Shown here piece by piece: positions 1 through 12,736 of a stretch of 15,150 nt of DNA (the first letter of the stretch is position 1; each line of letters begins with the position of its first letter). The DNA comes from Opitutales bacterium (GTDB taxonomy: Bacteria > Verrucomicrobiota > Verrucomicrobiia > Opitutales > Intestinicryptomonadaceae). The position numbers were made by a program, and so were the translations under genes. The notes beneath the pieces were generated by a model. The model was not told where the DNA came from. It made no database searches and saw only the letters and a list, made by a program, of their open reading frames with translations. The DNA lies in NCBI GenBank assembly GCA_021641325.1, contig JAJXPD010000043.1, forward strand, positions 1-15,150, written 5' to 3'.

Positions 1-11
1 TATAATTTCCT

Positions 12-752
12 ATGCCAGAACCGTCAGCCATAAATCCCCCGAAAGACAAAAATCCGCGACACGTGGCAATCATAATGGACGGCAACGGCAGGTGGGCAAA
101 AGAGCGCGGGCTGCCGAGAATAGAGGGGCACAAACAGGGGGCGAAGCAGATAGAAAAAGTGCTCGAAGCCGCGCGTGAATTCGGCGTGCAATACATCACC
201 CTCTACGCGTTTTCTTCGGAAAACTGGAACAGACCCAAAGAGGAGGTCGACGCGCTGATGGCGTTGCTGTCGGCGTCGATTAGGCAAAACGAAAAACACT
301 TTTCGAAAAACAAAATCCGCTTCCGCACGATAGGCGACATCGACGCCCTGCCCCCGGCCTGCATTGCCGACATTCGCAGGCTCGAAAAACTCACCGAAAA
401 TTTCGGCGAACGCACGCTTGTGCTCGCGCTCAACTACGGCTCGCGCGACGAGCTTGCGAGGGCGGTAAATAAAATTGCAAAAAAATTCCGCGACGGCGAA
501 ATCGACAAAATCACTTGGGATACGATTGCCGAAAACCTCGACACCGCCGACATTCCCGACCCAGACTTGCTTGTGCGCACCTCCGGCGAAATGCGGCTGA
601 GCAACTACCTCATGATGCAGTCGTCATACGCGGAACTGTACTTTACAAAAACATACTGGCCCGACTTCGGGCGCGACGAATTCGCCAAGGCGATAGACGA
701 ATTCAAACGCCGCGAACGCCGCTACGGACTCACGGGCGACCAACTCAAATAA
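12..752 (+). CDS. uppS: Isoprenyl transferase / undecaprenyl diphosphate synthase
   Basis: Cytosolic cis-prenyltransferase that extends farnesyl diphosphate with isopentenyl diphosphate units to the C55 diphosphate lipid carrier needed for peptidoglycan and surface polysaccharides. The 246-residue length is normal for the family. The catalytic motif MDGNGRWA is at residues 22-29 (catalytic Asp23), followed by GH at 39-40, the substrate-site YAFSSENW at 65-72, and the C-terminal RTSGE (189-193), RLSN (195-198) and YAELYFT..YWPDF blocks. The ATG at 12 gives a short hydrophilic N-terminal leader before the conserved core. No Shine-Dalgarno precedes it; the bases just upstream are TATAATTTCCT. 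It is the first visible gene of a close-packed isoprenoid/envelope operon and ends 4 nt before cdsA. Product length (C55) is inferred from the family, not visible in the sequence. Confidence 0.97.
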   Translation: MPEPSAINPPKDKNPRHVAIIMDGNGRWAKERGLPRIEGHKQGAKQIEKVLEAAREFGVQYITLYAFSSENWNRPKEEVDALMALLSASIRQNEKHFSKNKIRFRTIGDIDALPPACIADIRRLEKLTENFGERTLVLALNYGSRDELARAVNKIAKKFRDGEIDKITWDTIAENLDTADIPDPDLLVRTSGEMRLSNYLMMQSSYAELYFTKTYWPDFGRDEFAKAIDEFKRRERRYGLTGDQLK

Positions 753-756
753 TTTT

Positions 757-1599
757 ATGTACGCACGCATTTTCAGCACGCTCGCACTTTGGGCAATCAC
801 GATACTCGCGGTAATTTATTTCGGCGCGGCGGGCTGGACGGCTCTGCTTGCGGTTCTCGCGGGCGGCGCGTTGCGCGAAACTTTCGGACTTCTCGAAAAG
901 CTAGGAATGAAGCCCATGAAAGGCGCGGCGCAAGCGGCGGCGGCGGCGGCATTCGCGGCGGCGTGGGCGTTCCCGCACTTCGGAATACTCCACAACGCGG
1001 GCGGCGCGATTGTGCTTGCGTGCTTCGCGGCGTTTTTTGCGATGCTCACGGTGCGCTCGCCCTACGACGACTTCGCGGCGAAAACGGTTCTGCCGACGAT
1101 TGCCGCGCTGTTTGCGGTGTCCCTCCCGCTGAACCTGCTGGCGGTCGTGGGGGTTGAGGCGGCGACGGAGGCGTCGCGCTACACGGGAGTAGTGCTCTCG
1201 GTCTGGATTGTGGCGGCGGCGAAATTCTCTGACATCGGCGCATATGTCATAGGAGCGGCGTTCGGACGGCACAAAATGTCGCCCGACATCAGCCCGAACA
1301 AAACTTGGGAGGGCGCGGTCGGCGGACTGTTCTCGTCGGCGGCGGTGTCGGCGGCAATCGCGCGGGGCTTCGCGCCGATTCTTCCGCAGAACTTTACGCC
1401 GATTCTCGCGGCGACGGCTGGTACGCTAATCGGGGCGGTCGCGATTGTTTCCGACCTGCTCGAATCGGTGCTCAAAAGACGCGCGGACGTCAAGGATTCG
1501 GGCAAATTCATTCCGGGAATCGGAGGCGCGCTCGACCTTGCGGACTCGCTTCTGCTCTCCGCGCCTTTCGGCGTTTTGATTTTGGCAATCATTTTATAA
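757..1599 (+). CDS. cdsA: Phosphatidate cytidylyltransferase (CDP-diacylglycerol synthase)
   Basis: Integral membrane enzyme making CDP-diacylglycerol from phosphatidic acid and CTP, the branch point of phospholipid synthesis. The 280-residue protein is almost entirely hydrophobic, with segments around residues 8-38, 57-97, 110-135, 142-168, 185-205, 213-235 and 262-280. Family motifs include SDIGAYVIG (158-166), SPNKTWEGAVGG (179-190) and the C-terminal block with VSDLLES.LKR, KDSG (247-250), PGIGG (253-257) and LDLADS (259-264). The textbook signature there is PGHGG followed by DR.D, so the His and Arg are replaced by Ile and Leu. The rest is intact and the reading frame is open, so I read this as a lineage variant rather than decay. 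The start lies 4 nt after the uppS stop with no Shine-Dalgarno, suggesting translational coupling. An alanine run near residue 60 comes from a GCG repeat. Confidence 0.93.
   Translation: MYARIFSTLALWAITILAVIYFGAAGWTALLAVLAGGALRETFGLLEKLGMKPMKGAAQAAAAAAFAAAWAFPHFGILHNAGGAIVLACFAAFFAMLTVRSPYDDFAAKTVLPTIAALFAVSLPLNLLAVVGVEAATEASRYTGVVLSVWIVAAAKFSDIGAYVIGAAFGRHKMSPDISPNKTWEGAVGGLFSSAAVSAAIARGFAPILPQNFTPILAATAGTLIGAVAIVSDLLESVLKRRADVKDSGKFIPGIGGALDLADSLLLSAPFGVLILAIIL
934..950 (+). repeat. GCG trinucleotide tract inside cdsA
   Basis: Seventeen bases of perfect GCG repeat encode most of an alanine run (residues about 57-65) in an early hydrophobic segment of CdsA. The tract is in frame, so gain or loss of a unit would only change the number of alanines. 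It is probably codon bias rather than a functional repeat. Confidence 0.6.
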
Positions 1600-1607
1600 C
1601 AGGCACA

Positions 1608-2771
1608 ATGAAAGCAAAAAATTTGGCAATACTCGGCGCGACCGGCTCAATCGGAGACAACACGCTCGAAGTCGTAAGGGGCAACCGCGACAGGCTCAAC
1701 GTGGTGGGAATCGCGGGCAAAAAGAACTTCCGCAAACTCGCGAAAATCGCCGACGAGTTCGACGTAAAGCACGTCGGAATTTTCGACGACGCGGCTCTCG
1801 CCGAAGCGCGGGAATCGGGGCTGTTCAAGGGGCGCAAGCTCTACGGCGGAATCGGGGGGCTTACGGAAATCGCGACCCTTTCGGAAGCCGACACGACGGT
1901 CGCGGCGGTGGTCGGCACTACCGCCCTCAAACCCACGCTCGCGGCAATAGAGGCGGGCAAGGACATCGCGCTCGCAAACAAGGAGCTGCTCGTGATGGCG
2001 GGCAAATTCGTGATGGGCGGCGCGGAGCGCAAGGGCGTGCAAATGCTGCCGCTCGACTCCGAACACAACGCAATTTTCCAGTGCATAAACGGCGAGCGCA
2101 AGCGCGACATCGCTAAGCTGCTCATCACCGCGTCGGGAGGCATGTTCCGCGACTACACGCGCGAGCAAATGCTCACAATCACTCCCGAACAGGCGCTCAA
2201 ACACCCCAACTGGAAAATGGGCCCGAAAGTTACGATAGACTCGTCAACGCTCGCTAACAAGGGCTTGGAGGTTATCGAGGCGAAGTGGCTCTTCGGCGTC
2301 TCGCCCGACCAAATTCAGGTGGTCGTCCAAAAGGACAGCCTTGCGCACTCGATGGTGCAGTTCGTGGACGGCTCGGTGATTGCGCACTTGTCGCCGCCGT
2401 CGATGACGTTTGCAATTTCGCACAGCCTGCTCTACCCCGAACGCGGAAACTTCGTGCGCCCGCCGCTCGACTTCACAAAGCCGTTCGTCGTAGACTTCCG
2501 CCCGCCAGACACCGACCGCTTCCCCTGCCTCAAACACGCGTTTGCTGCGCTCCGCGCGGGCGGCACGGCGACGACCGTTTTCAACGCGTCGAACGAAGTC
2601 GCGGTTGAAAATTTCATCGCGGGAAAACTGCCGTGGATAAAAATTCCGCAGGTGATTGAAAAGACGCTCGAATCCACGGCGGCAATAGACCCCGCCGAAC
2701 TCGGCGACGTTCTCGCCGCGGACGCCGAAGCGCGGGCAAAGGCGCGCGAAGCGGCAGCATCGCTTGTTTAG
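1608..2771 (+). CDS. dxr: 1-deoxy-D-xylulose 5-phosphate reductoisomerase
   Basis: NADPH-dependent cytosolic enzyme that rearranges and reduces DXP to 2-C-methyl-D-erythritol 4-phosphate, the committed step of the MEP isoprenoid pathway. The product is 387 residues, close to the usual 390-400. It shows the nucleotide-binding GATGSIG (10-16), NKE (124-126), metal and substrate block LPLDSEHNAIFQ (147-158), TASGG (174-178), HPNW (199-202), NKGLE (217-221), HSMV (247-250) and the helical C-terminal domain. Asp150, Glu152 and Glu221 match the metal ligands. The usual IHPQS just before HSMV reads VQKDS here, and the loop after DGS is also atypical. I chose the ATG at 1608 because the GATGSIG fold begins at once; the same frame stays open upstream into cdsA but that part has no relation to Dxr. 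It starts 8 nt after cdsA and ends 1 nt before rseP. Confidence 0.96.
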   Translation: MKAKNLAILGATGSIGDNTLEVVRGNRDRLNVVGIAGKKNFRKLAKIADEFDVKHVGIFDDAALAEARESGLFKGRKLYGGIGGLTEIATLSEADTTVAAVVGTTALKPTLAAIEAGKDIALANKELLVMAGKFVMGGAERKGVQMLPLDSEHNAIFQCINGERKRDIAKLLITASGGMFRDYTREQMLTITPEQALKHPNWKMGPKVTIDSSTLANKGLEVIEAKWLFGVSPDQIQVVVQKDSLAHSMVQFVDGSVIAHLSPPSMTFAISHSLLYPERGNFVRPPLDFTKPFVVDFRPPDTDRFPCLKHAFAALRAGGTATTVFNASNEVAVENFIAGKLPWIKIPQVIEKTLESTAAIDPAELGDVLAADAEARAKAREAAASLV

Positions 2772-2772
2772 C

Positions 2773-4533
2773 ATGGGAGAGTTTGCCGACATTTTTTCGA
2801 ACACTTGGGCATTCGCCCTCGTGATGCTGTTTTTCGGCGGTTCGATTTTCGTCCACGAACTCGGACACTTTCTCGCCGCGCGCATGCGCGGGCTGAAAAT
2901 ACTGCGCTTTTCAATCGGCTTCGGGCCCAAACTCTTTTCGGCAAAAGGCAGGGACGGCTGCGAATACATAATTTCGCTTCTGCCGTTCGGCGGATACGTC
3001 GCCCTGCCCCAGCTTGCCGACATGGGCGCGCTCGAAGGCGGCAAAGGCGGCGAAACCGAAAAACTCCCCAAGGCGTCGTGCGCCGACAAAATCATAGTGA
3101 GCGCGGCGGGGGCGTTTTTCAACCTGCTGTTCGCGGCGGCGTTGGCGGCGATAGTCTGGGTAATGGGAATAAAGCAGAGCGCGGCGATGGAGTCCACAAC
3201 GGTGGGCTTTGTGGCGAACGAAATTACCGACGTGGACGGGAACAAGCACGAGTCTCCCGCAAAACTCGCTGGACTGCGCGAGGGCGACAAAATCGTTTCA
3301 ATCGACGGCCGCAAAGTAGGCGACTTCTCGCAAATCGTGGAACTTGTGGCAATCGGCTCTGGGCGCGACGCCGACGGAAAGCCGTCGGCAAGCCTAGAAA
3401 TCGGGCGCGATGGCAAAATACTGAATGTCAAAATCAATCCAATTCTAATAAAAACAAACGTCTCCACGGGCGACGAAATCCGCATGATAGGGGTGTCGCC
3501 CGCCGCGCCGATGACGGTCGGGAAAATCATGCCGAACTCGCCCGCGGAAAAGGCGGGAATAAAGGTCGGAGACGAAGTTGTCGGAATAGACGGCCGCAGG
3601 ATTTTCTCGAACGCGCAACTCGGCGCATACCTCGACTCCCTCAAAGACGGGGCTACCGTGAAGCTCGAAATTCTGCGCGGCGGCGCGAAAACGGAAATTT
3701 CGGCAAAGCCCCAAAGGGTGAAGCTTACAAAAAGCCTCGCAACGCTTGAAATTCCCGACGAAAAAGGCTCGGTTTCTTTCATGGTTTCGAACAGGAAAAA
3801 CCCGAAGTCGGACACGGGGCTTCTCAAAGTGTTTTCGGTAAAGCGCGGCGCGGAAGTCTTCGACAAATTCGCGGTAGGCGACACGCTCTACGCGCTTGAC
3901 GGGCGCGAAATAAACTCGCTCGCGCGGCTCGAAGCGGCAGTCAACGGCGCAAAAACGCGCCCGCGCCTCGACATGCTCGGCCCGCAGATGTACGACGTCT
4001 CCATGCCGATTTCGGCAAAGGCGGAAATAGAGCCGCCGCAGACGCGCAACATGATAGGCTACATGCTCGCCCCCTCGACAATTACCGCGCACCCGACAAT
4101 CGCCGAACAGTTCGGCGACAGCCTGTCGAGAACGTACAACGCGCTGTCGAGCCTCGTGAACCCCAAGAGCGACGTCGGCATAAAAAGCCTCGCCGGCCCC
4201 GTGGACATCGGGCGCGTAATCTACAAACTTTCGCTTACGGACTTCGCGCTCGTGCTGTCGTTCGCGGTGCTTCTCAACGTAAACCTCGCAATACTCAACA
4301 TGCTGCCCATTCCCGTGCTCGACGGCGGGCACATACTCTTCGCCCTGCTCGAAAAACTGCGCGGCAAACCCCTGCCGCCCTCGTTCTTCGCGGCGGTTCA
4401 GGGCGGATTCTCGGTAATGCTACTTGCGCTCATGGCGTTCGTGGTCTACAACGGATTCATGAGGTGGTCGGGCGATTCAAAGCTTGAAAGCGGGGAAAAT
4501 TCCGAATACTATTTGAACGAAATAAAATTCTAA
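2773..4533 (+). CDS. rseP: RseP-like site-2 intramembrane zinc metalloprotease with PDZ domains
   Basis: Inner-membrane protease of the M50/S2P family, which cuts membrane-embedded substrates such as anti-sigma factors and remnant signal peptides. The first membrane helix carries the zinc motif HELGH (28-32), and the C-terminal helix has the third-ligand motif NMLPIPVLDGGH (509-520). Other family landmarks are PFGGYV (71-76), the FFNLLFA helix (115-121) and SLAGPVDIG (472-480). Between them lie periplasmic PDZ domains at about 145-225 and 245-312, plus a probable third at about 350-420 (VGDTLYALDGREI resembles a PDZ core). At 586 residues it is well above the roughly 450 of E. coli RseP, and the extra length is in this PDZ region. 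The ATG at 2773 is used, 1 nt after the dxr stop with no Shine-Dalgarno; an in-frame TTG at 2764 overlaps dxr. The actual substrate is not identifiable here. Confidence 0.92.
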   Translation: MGEFADIFSNTWAFALVMLFFGGSIFVHELGHFLAARMRGLKILRFSIGFGPKLFSAKGRDGCEYIISLLPFGGYVALPQLADMGALEGGKGGETEKLPKASCADKIIVSAAGAFFNLLFAAALAAIVWVMGIKQSAAMESTTVGFVANEITDVDGNKHESPAKLAGLREGDKIVSIDGRKVGDFSQIVELVAIGSGRDADGKPSASLEIGRDGKILNVKINPILIKTNVSTGDEIRMIGVSPAAPMTVGKIMPNSPAEKAGIKVGDEVVGIDGRRIFSNAQLGAYLDSLKDGATVKLEILRGGAKTEISAKPQRVKLTKSLATLEIPDEKGSVSFMVSNRKNPKSDTGLLKVFSVKRGAEVFDKFAVGDTLYALDGREINSLARLEAAVNGAKTRPRLDMLGPQMYDVSMPISAKAEIEPPQTRNMIGYMLAPSTITAHPTIAEQFGDSLSRTYNALSSLVNPKSDVGIKSLAGPVDIGRVIYKLSLTDFALVLSFAVLLNVNLAILNMLPIPVLDGGHILFALLEKLRGKPLPPSFFAAVQGGFSVMLLALMAFVVYNGFMRWSGDSKLESGENSEYYLNEIKF

Positions 4534-4535
4534 AC

Positions 4536-9136
<4,601 letters not shown>

Positions 9137-9138
9137 CC

Positions 9139-9145
9139 GAAGGAA
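9139..9145 (+). promoter_or_regulatory. Ribosome binding site of gyrA
   Basis: GAAGGAA ends 6 nt before the gyrA ATG, in the 15-nt gap after the gyrB stop. It is the only clear Shine-Dalgarno in front of a plus-strand gene in this window and fixes the gyrA start. Confidence 0.75.
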
Positions 9146-9151
9146 TTTAAA

Positions 9152-11650
9152 ATGTATACCGAAAATGAAAAAATAATAGAATCGAGCATTACGCAGATAA
9201 TGCAGAGCGCGTACATCGACTACTCGATGTCGGTCATCATCTCCCGCGCCCTGCCCGACGCCCGCGACGGCCTCAAACCCGTGCAAAGGCGCGTGCTCTA
9301 CGCAATGCTCCGCGAAGGGCTGCTCCACAACCGCGCGTTCGACAAATGCGCGGGCGTCGTCGGCGAAGTGCTGAAAAACTACCACCCGCACGGCGACTCG
9401 TCCGTATACGACACCCTCACGCGCCTCGCGCAGGACTGGGTTATGCGCTATCCGCTGGTGATTCCGCAGGGCAACTTCGGCTCGATTGAGGGCGACTCTC
9501 CCGCGGCTTACCGATACACCGAATGTAAACTCGCCGAAATCTCGGAAGACCTGCTCGCCGACATCGACAGCGACACCGTGGACTTCATGCCCAACTACAA
9601 GGAGACGATTTCCGAACCCACGGTTCTCCCCTCCGCCCTGCCGACACTCCTGATGAACGGCTCGACGGGCATCGCGGTCGGCATGACGACGAACATTCCC
9701 CCGCACAATTTGGAGGAGCTTATAGACGGAATCTGCATGCTCATCGACAACCCCGCAGTTCCGCTCGCGGAGCTGATGAACGTAATCAAAGGCCCAGACT
9801 TCCCGACGGGCGGCGTAATCGTGGGAAAATCTGGAATCGAAAACTACATGCGCACGGGTCGCGGAATCGTGAAAGTGCGCGGCGTGGCGACGGTCGAAGA
9901 GCTGAAAAACGGCAAGGAGCAGATTGTAATCACGGAAATTCCGTACAACGTAAACCGCAACTCGCTGGTTGAAAACATCGCGGAACTCGTGTCGGAAAAA
10001 GTGCTCACAGAGGTAAGCGATATCCGCAACGAGTCCGACGAAAACACGCGCGTTGTGATAGAGCTTAAACGCGGCGAAGCCCCGCGGGTTGTGCTCAACA
10101 AGCTCTTCAAACACACGCAACTTGAATCGTCGTTCGGCGTGATAATGCTTGCTATCGACAAGCGCAAGCCGAAGCAGATGAATATGAAGGAAATGCTCGA
10201 ATGCTACATCGAGCACCGCCGCGAGGTCGTCTACCGCAGAACGCAGTTTCTGCTGCGCAAGGCCGAAGACAGGGCGCACATCTTGGAGGGCTATAAAATC
10301 GCCCTCAACAACCTCGACGACTTCATCAAAATCATCAGGGCGTCGAAAGACAGGGACGAGGCGAAAACCGCTTTGATGGCAAAATACCCGCTTTCGGAAC
10401 GTCAGGCAAACGCGATTCTCGACCTCCGACTCCACCAGCTGACGGGTCTAGAACGCGAGAAAATCGAGCAGGAATACATGGAGCTGATGAGGCTCATCGA
10501 AGAGTACCGCTCGATTCTCGAAAGCGAAAAGAAACTGCTTTCCGTCATCAAAAAGGAGCTGATGGAAATGCGCGCAAAATATGCGTCGCCGCGCCGCACG
10601 CAACTGATAGCCGCCGAGGGCGAATTCCGCATGGAAGACGTCATCGCGAACGAGGGCTGCATAATCAGCGTCTCGCACAACGGCTTCATCAAGCGCACTG
10701 GCGTAAGCGCGTACCGCTCGCAGAAACGCGGCGGCAAGGGCGTAATCGGCAGCGGACAGTACGACGAAGACTTCATCGAACACATCTTCACCGCCTCCAC
10801 GCACGACTACATCATGTTCTTCATGAACAACGGCCGCGTGTACGTCGAAAAGGTCTACGAAATTCCCGAAGGCTCGCGCGTCTCGAAGGGCCGCTCAATC
10901 AAGAACGTGCTCGACCTCAAAAGCGACGAAAAAGTAGCCGCAATGATTTGCGTAAAGAGCCTCGACGACGACAAACACGCCCTCGTGATGGCTACCAAAA
11001 ACGGCGTCGTCAAAAAGACAATGCTCTCCGAGTACAAAAACTGCCGCAAGGGAGGCATCAAGGGAATCAACCTCGACGACGGCGACGACCTCATCGGCGT
11101 TGTGCTCACAGAGCAGGACTCCAACATAGTCCTGATTACATACGCGGGCATGTCGATTAGGTTCAACGAAGCCGACCTGCGCGCGCAGGGTCGCGACACG
11201 CGCGGCGTGCGCGGCGTAAGCCTCAAAAAGGAAAACGACTGCGTGAAGGCGATTGTCGTTGTAGACCCCGACGCCACGCTGCTCATCGCGGGCGAAATGG
11301 GTCAGGGCAAGCGTTCGAACTACGACGAATACAGGCTGCAAAACCGCGGCGGTTCGGGCGTAATCGCAATCAAAACACACGGCGTCGCTGGCGCGCTTTC
11401 GGTTCGCGAAGACGACGAAATCATGATGTTCACCCACGCGGGACAGGCGGTTCGCTCGCCCGTAAAGGACATTCGCGTAATCGGGCGCACGACGCAGGGC
11501 GTAAGGCTTATCAACCTCGCGGAGGGCGACAAGCTCATAGGCATCTGCCGAATTGTGGACATCAAGGACGGCGACGCGGGCGCGGAGGCTTCCTCAAACG
11601 CCTCCGACGACGCTCCCGACGGCGCGGATACCCAGCTGACGGAAGAATAA
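9152..11650 (+). CDS. gyrA: DNA gyrase subunit A
   Basis: DNA-cleaving and DNA-wrapping subunit of gyrase. Catalytic Tyr122 sits in RYTE (121-124), with numbering identical to E. coli. The quinolone-determining stretch HPHGDSSVYDT (78-88) keeps Ser83 and Asp87, the residues usually mutated in resistant strains. The breakage-reunion domain and coiled coil run to about 485. The C-terminal beta-pinwheel starts near 490 and carries the GyrA box QKRGGKG (524-530), the hallmark that separates GyrA from ParC. Residues from about 805 form an acidic, Ala/Asp/Ser-rich tail; such tails tune wrapping in some gyrases. The length of 832 fits the family. It is translated from a good Shine-Dalgarno 15 nt behind gyrB and ends 20 nt before a strong terminator. 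Confidence 0.98.
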   Translation: MYTENEKIIESSITQIMQSAYIDYSMSVIISRALPDARDGLKPVQRRVLYAMLREGLLHNRAFDKCAGVVGEVLKNYHPHGDSSVYDTLTRLAQDWVMRYPLVIPQGNFGSIEGDSPAAYRYTECKLAEISEDLLADIDSDTVDFMPNYKETISEPTVLPSALPTLLMNGSTGIAVGMTTNIPPHNLEELIDGICMLIDNPAVPLAELMNVIKGPDFPTGGVIVGKSGIENYMRTGRGIVKVRGVATVEELKNGKEQIVITEIPYNVNRNSLVENIAELVSEKVLTEVSDIRNESDENTRVVIELKRGEAPRVVLNKLFKHTQLESSFGVIMLAIDKRKPKQMNMKEMLECYIEHRREVVYRRTQFLLRKAEDRAHILEGYKIALNNLDDFIKIIRASKDRDEAKTALMAKYPLSERQANAILDLRLHQLTGLEREKIEQEYMELMRLIEEYRSILESEKKLLSVIKKELMEMRAKYASPRRTQLIAAEGEFRMEDVIANEGCIISVSHNGFIKRTGVSAYRSQKRGGKGVIGSGQYDEDFIEHIFTASTHDYIMFFMNNGRVYVEKVYEIPEGSRVSKGRSIKNVLDLKSDEKVAAMICVKSLDDDKHALVMATKNGVVKKTMLSEYKNCRKGGIKGINLDDGDDLIGVVLTEQDSNIVLITYAGMSIRFNEADLRAQGRDTRGVRGVSLKKENDCVKAIVVVDPDATLLIAGEMGQGKRSNYDEYRLQNRGGSGVIAIKTHGVAGALSVREDDEIMMFTHAGQAVRSPVKDIRVIGRTTQGVRLINLAEGDKLIGICRIVDIKDGDAGAEASSNASDDAPDGADTQLTEE

Positions 11651-11669
11651 AAAACGCATTCCGCAAAAG

Positions 11670-11698
11670 GCGGAGGGCTTTGCGCCCTCCGCTTTTTT
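11670..11698 (+). terminator. Rho-independent terminator after gyrA
   Basis: Perfect 9-bp stem GCGGAGGGC (11670-11678) with GCCCTCCGC (11684-11692), a 5-nt loop and six Ts (11693-11698), starting 20 nt after the gyrA stop. This is the strongest simple terminator in the window. Confidence 0.9.
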
Positions 11699-11776
11699 GT
11701 ATGAATAAAAACGCGGGCGGCGGCAAGCGGCGCAGGCAAACCGCAATTCCCCGCCCGAATTTTTCGCCGACAGAAA

Positions 11777-12733
11777 ATGCAAAAAAAATATTTTACGCCA
11801 CTCATCGACACTTCCGTTCCGAAGTCGGAAACCGCGAAATTCGTAAAAAAATTCACGCAACGCCGAACGGAAATCCTCCGCAACGCGATAGCCGACGCAA
11901 TCGGCGGAAAGCCAAAATTTCTGCGCTGCGCACGCGCAATGCCCGCCGAACCGTTCACGCCCGACCTGAACATAGAAATACGCAAAACGGAAATCCCCAC
12001 AAGTTGCGGCAAGCTTTCGGCATTCGTCTACGCGCCGAAAAACTGCCGCAAATGCGCGGTGTATTTCCACGGCGGCGGCTGGACGCTCGGACGGGCGCAG
12101 TCGAAATTCTGCAACGATTTCGCCGCGGGAGCGAACTGCGCCGTGGTGTCGGTAGACTACCCGCTCGCGCCAGAACGCCGATTCCCCGAACAGCCCCGCG
12201 CGTGCTTCGAGGCGTTCGAATACGTCCGCGAAAACGCGAAAAAGCTGGGGATTTCGAGCGGAAAATTCGCGCTTGCGGGCGACAGCTCCGGCGGAAACCT
12301 CGCGCTTGCGGTTTCGATAAAACTTGCAGAAAAATCGCAAAAACAAGCCGACGGACTCATTTTATACTACCCCGTGGCAAGCGTGTTTGAGCCGCAAAAC
12401 TGCGAGTCTTGGCGGAAATACGGAAGCGGATTCGCGCTCGACGCCGAGTTGATGGAATCGTTCACGCTCGCGTACCTGCCGAAGCCCGAACAGCGGCTCT
12501 CTCAATACGCGTCGCCGCTGCTCTACGACAGGACTGCGGAGCTTCCGCCGACGCTTCTGGTTTCGTCGGGCTGCGACATTCTGCGCGACCAGTGCCGAGA
12601 GCTTGCAAAGAAGCTTTCGAAAGCGCGGCATGTCGAAATTGCGAACGCCGCGCATATGTACATATCGGAATGCCACGGCAGGGCATACGCGGCGGCTCTC
12701 CGCGAAACATTCGGATTCGTCGCGCGATTGTAG
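11777..12733 (+). CDS. Alpha/beta hydrolase, acetyl-esterase / HSL family (substrate unknown)
   Basis: A 318-residue serine hydrolase of the alpha/beta fold. It shows the oxyanion-hole HGGGW (98-102) typical of the hormone-sensitive-lipase (type IV) esterases, DYPLAPE (127-133), and the nucleophile elbow GDSSGG (168-173, Ser170). The acid Asp267 in SGCDILRDQ and His293 in AAHMY complete the likely triad. Residues 1-75 form a helical cap-like N-terminus. No signal peptide or membrane segment is visible, so it is probably cytosolic. Family members hydrolyse short acyl esters, for example sugar acetates or small lipids; the substrate cannot be deduced. The ATG at 11777 has no Shine-Dalgarno and follows gyrA by 126 nt with a terminator between, so it is probably its own unit. 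It converges on the exported glycosidase, which might hint at deacetylation of carbohydrates, but that is speculation. Confidence 0.85.
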   Translation: MQKKYFTPLIDTSVPKSETAKFVKKFTQRRTEILRNAIADAIGGKPKFLRCARAMPAEPFTPDLNIEIRKTEIPTSCGKLSAFVYAPKNCRKCAVYFHGGGWTLGRAQSKFCNDFAAGANCAVVSVDYPLAPERRFPEQPRACFEAFEYVRENAKKLGISSGKFALAGDSSGGNLALAVSIKLAEKSQKQADGLILYYPVASVFEPQNCESWRKYGSGFALDAELMESFTLAYLPKPEQRLSQYASPLLYDRTAELPPTLLVSSGCDILRDQCRELAKKLSKARHVEIANAAHMYISECHGRAYAAALRETFGFVARL

Positions 12734-12736
12734 GCG

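Noticed and set aside
1305..1607. N-terminal extension of dxr into cdsA
   Set aside because: It is the shifted frame of cdsA; the nucleotide-binding fold starts just after the ATG at 1608.
11714..11757. 7-bp inverted repeat CGGGCGG / CCGCCCG upstream of the esterase
   Set aside because: The 30-nt loop and lack of a strong T tract make it a weak terminator or operator candidate; expected by chance in GC-rich DNA.
11701..11776. Alternative upstream ATG at 11701 for the esterase
   Set aside because: It is out of frame with the hydrolase and runs through low-quality Arg-rich sequence.
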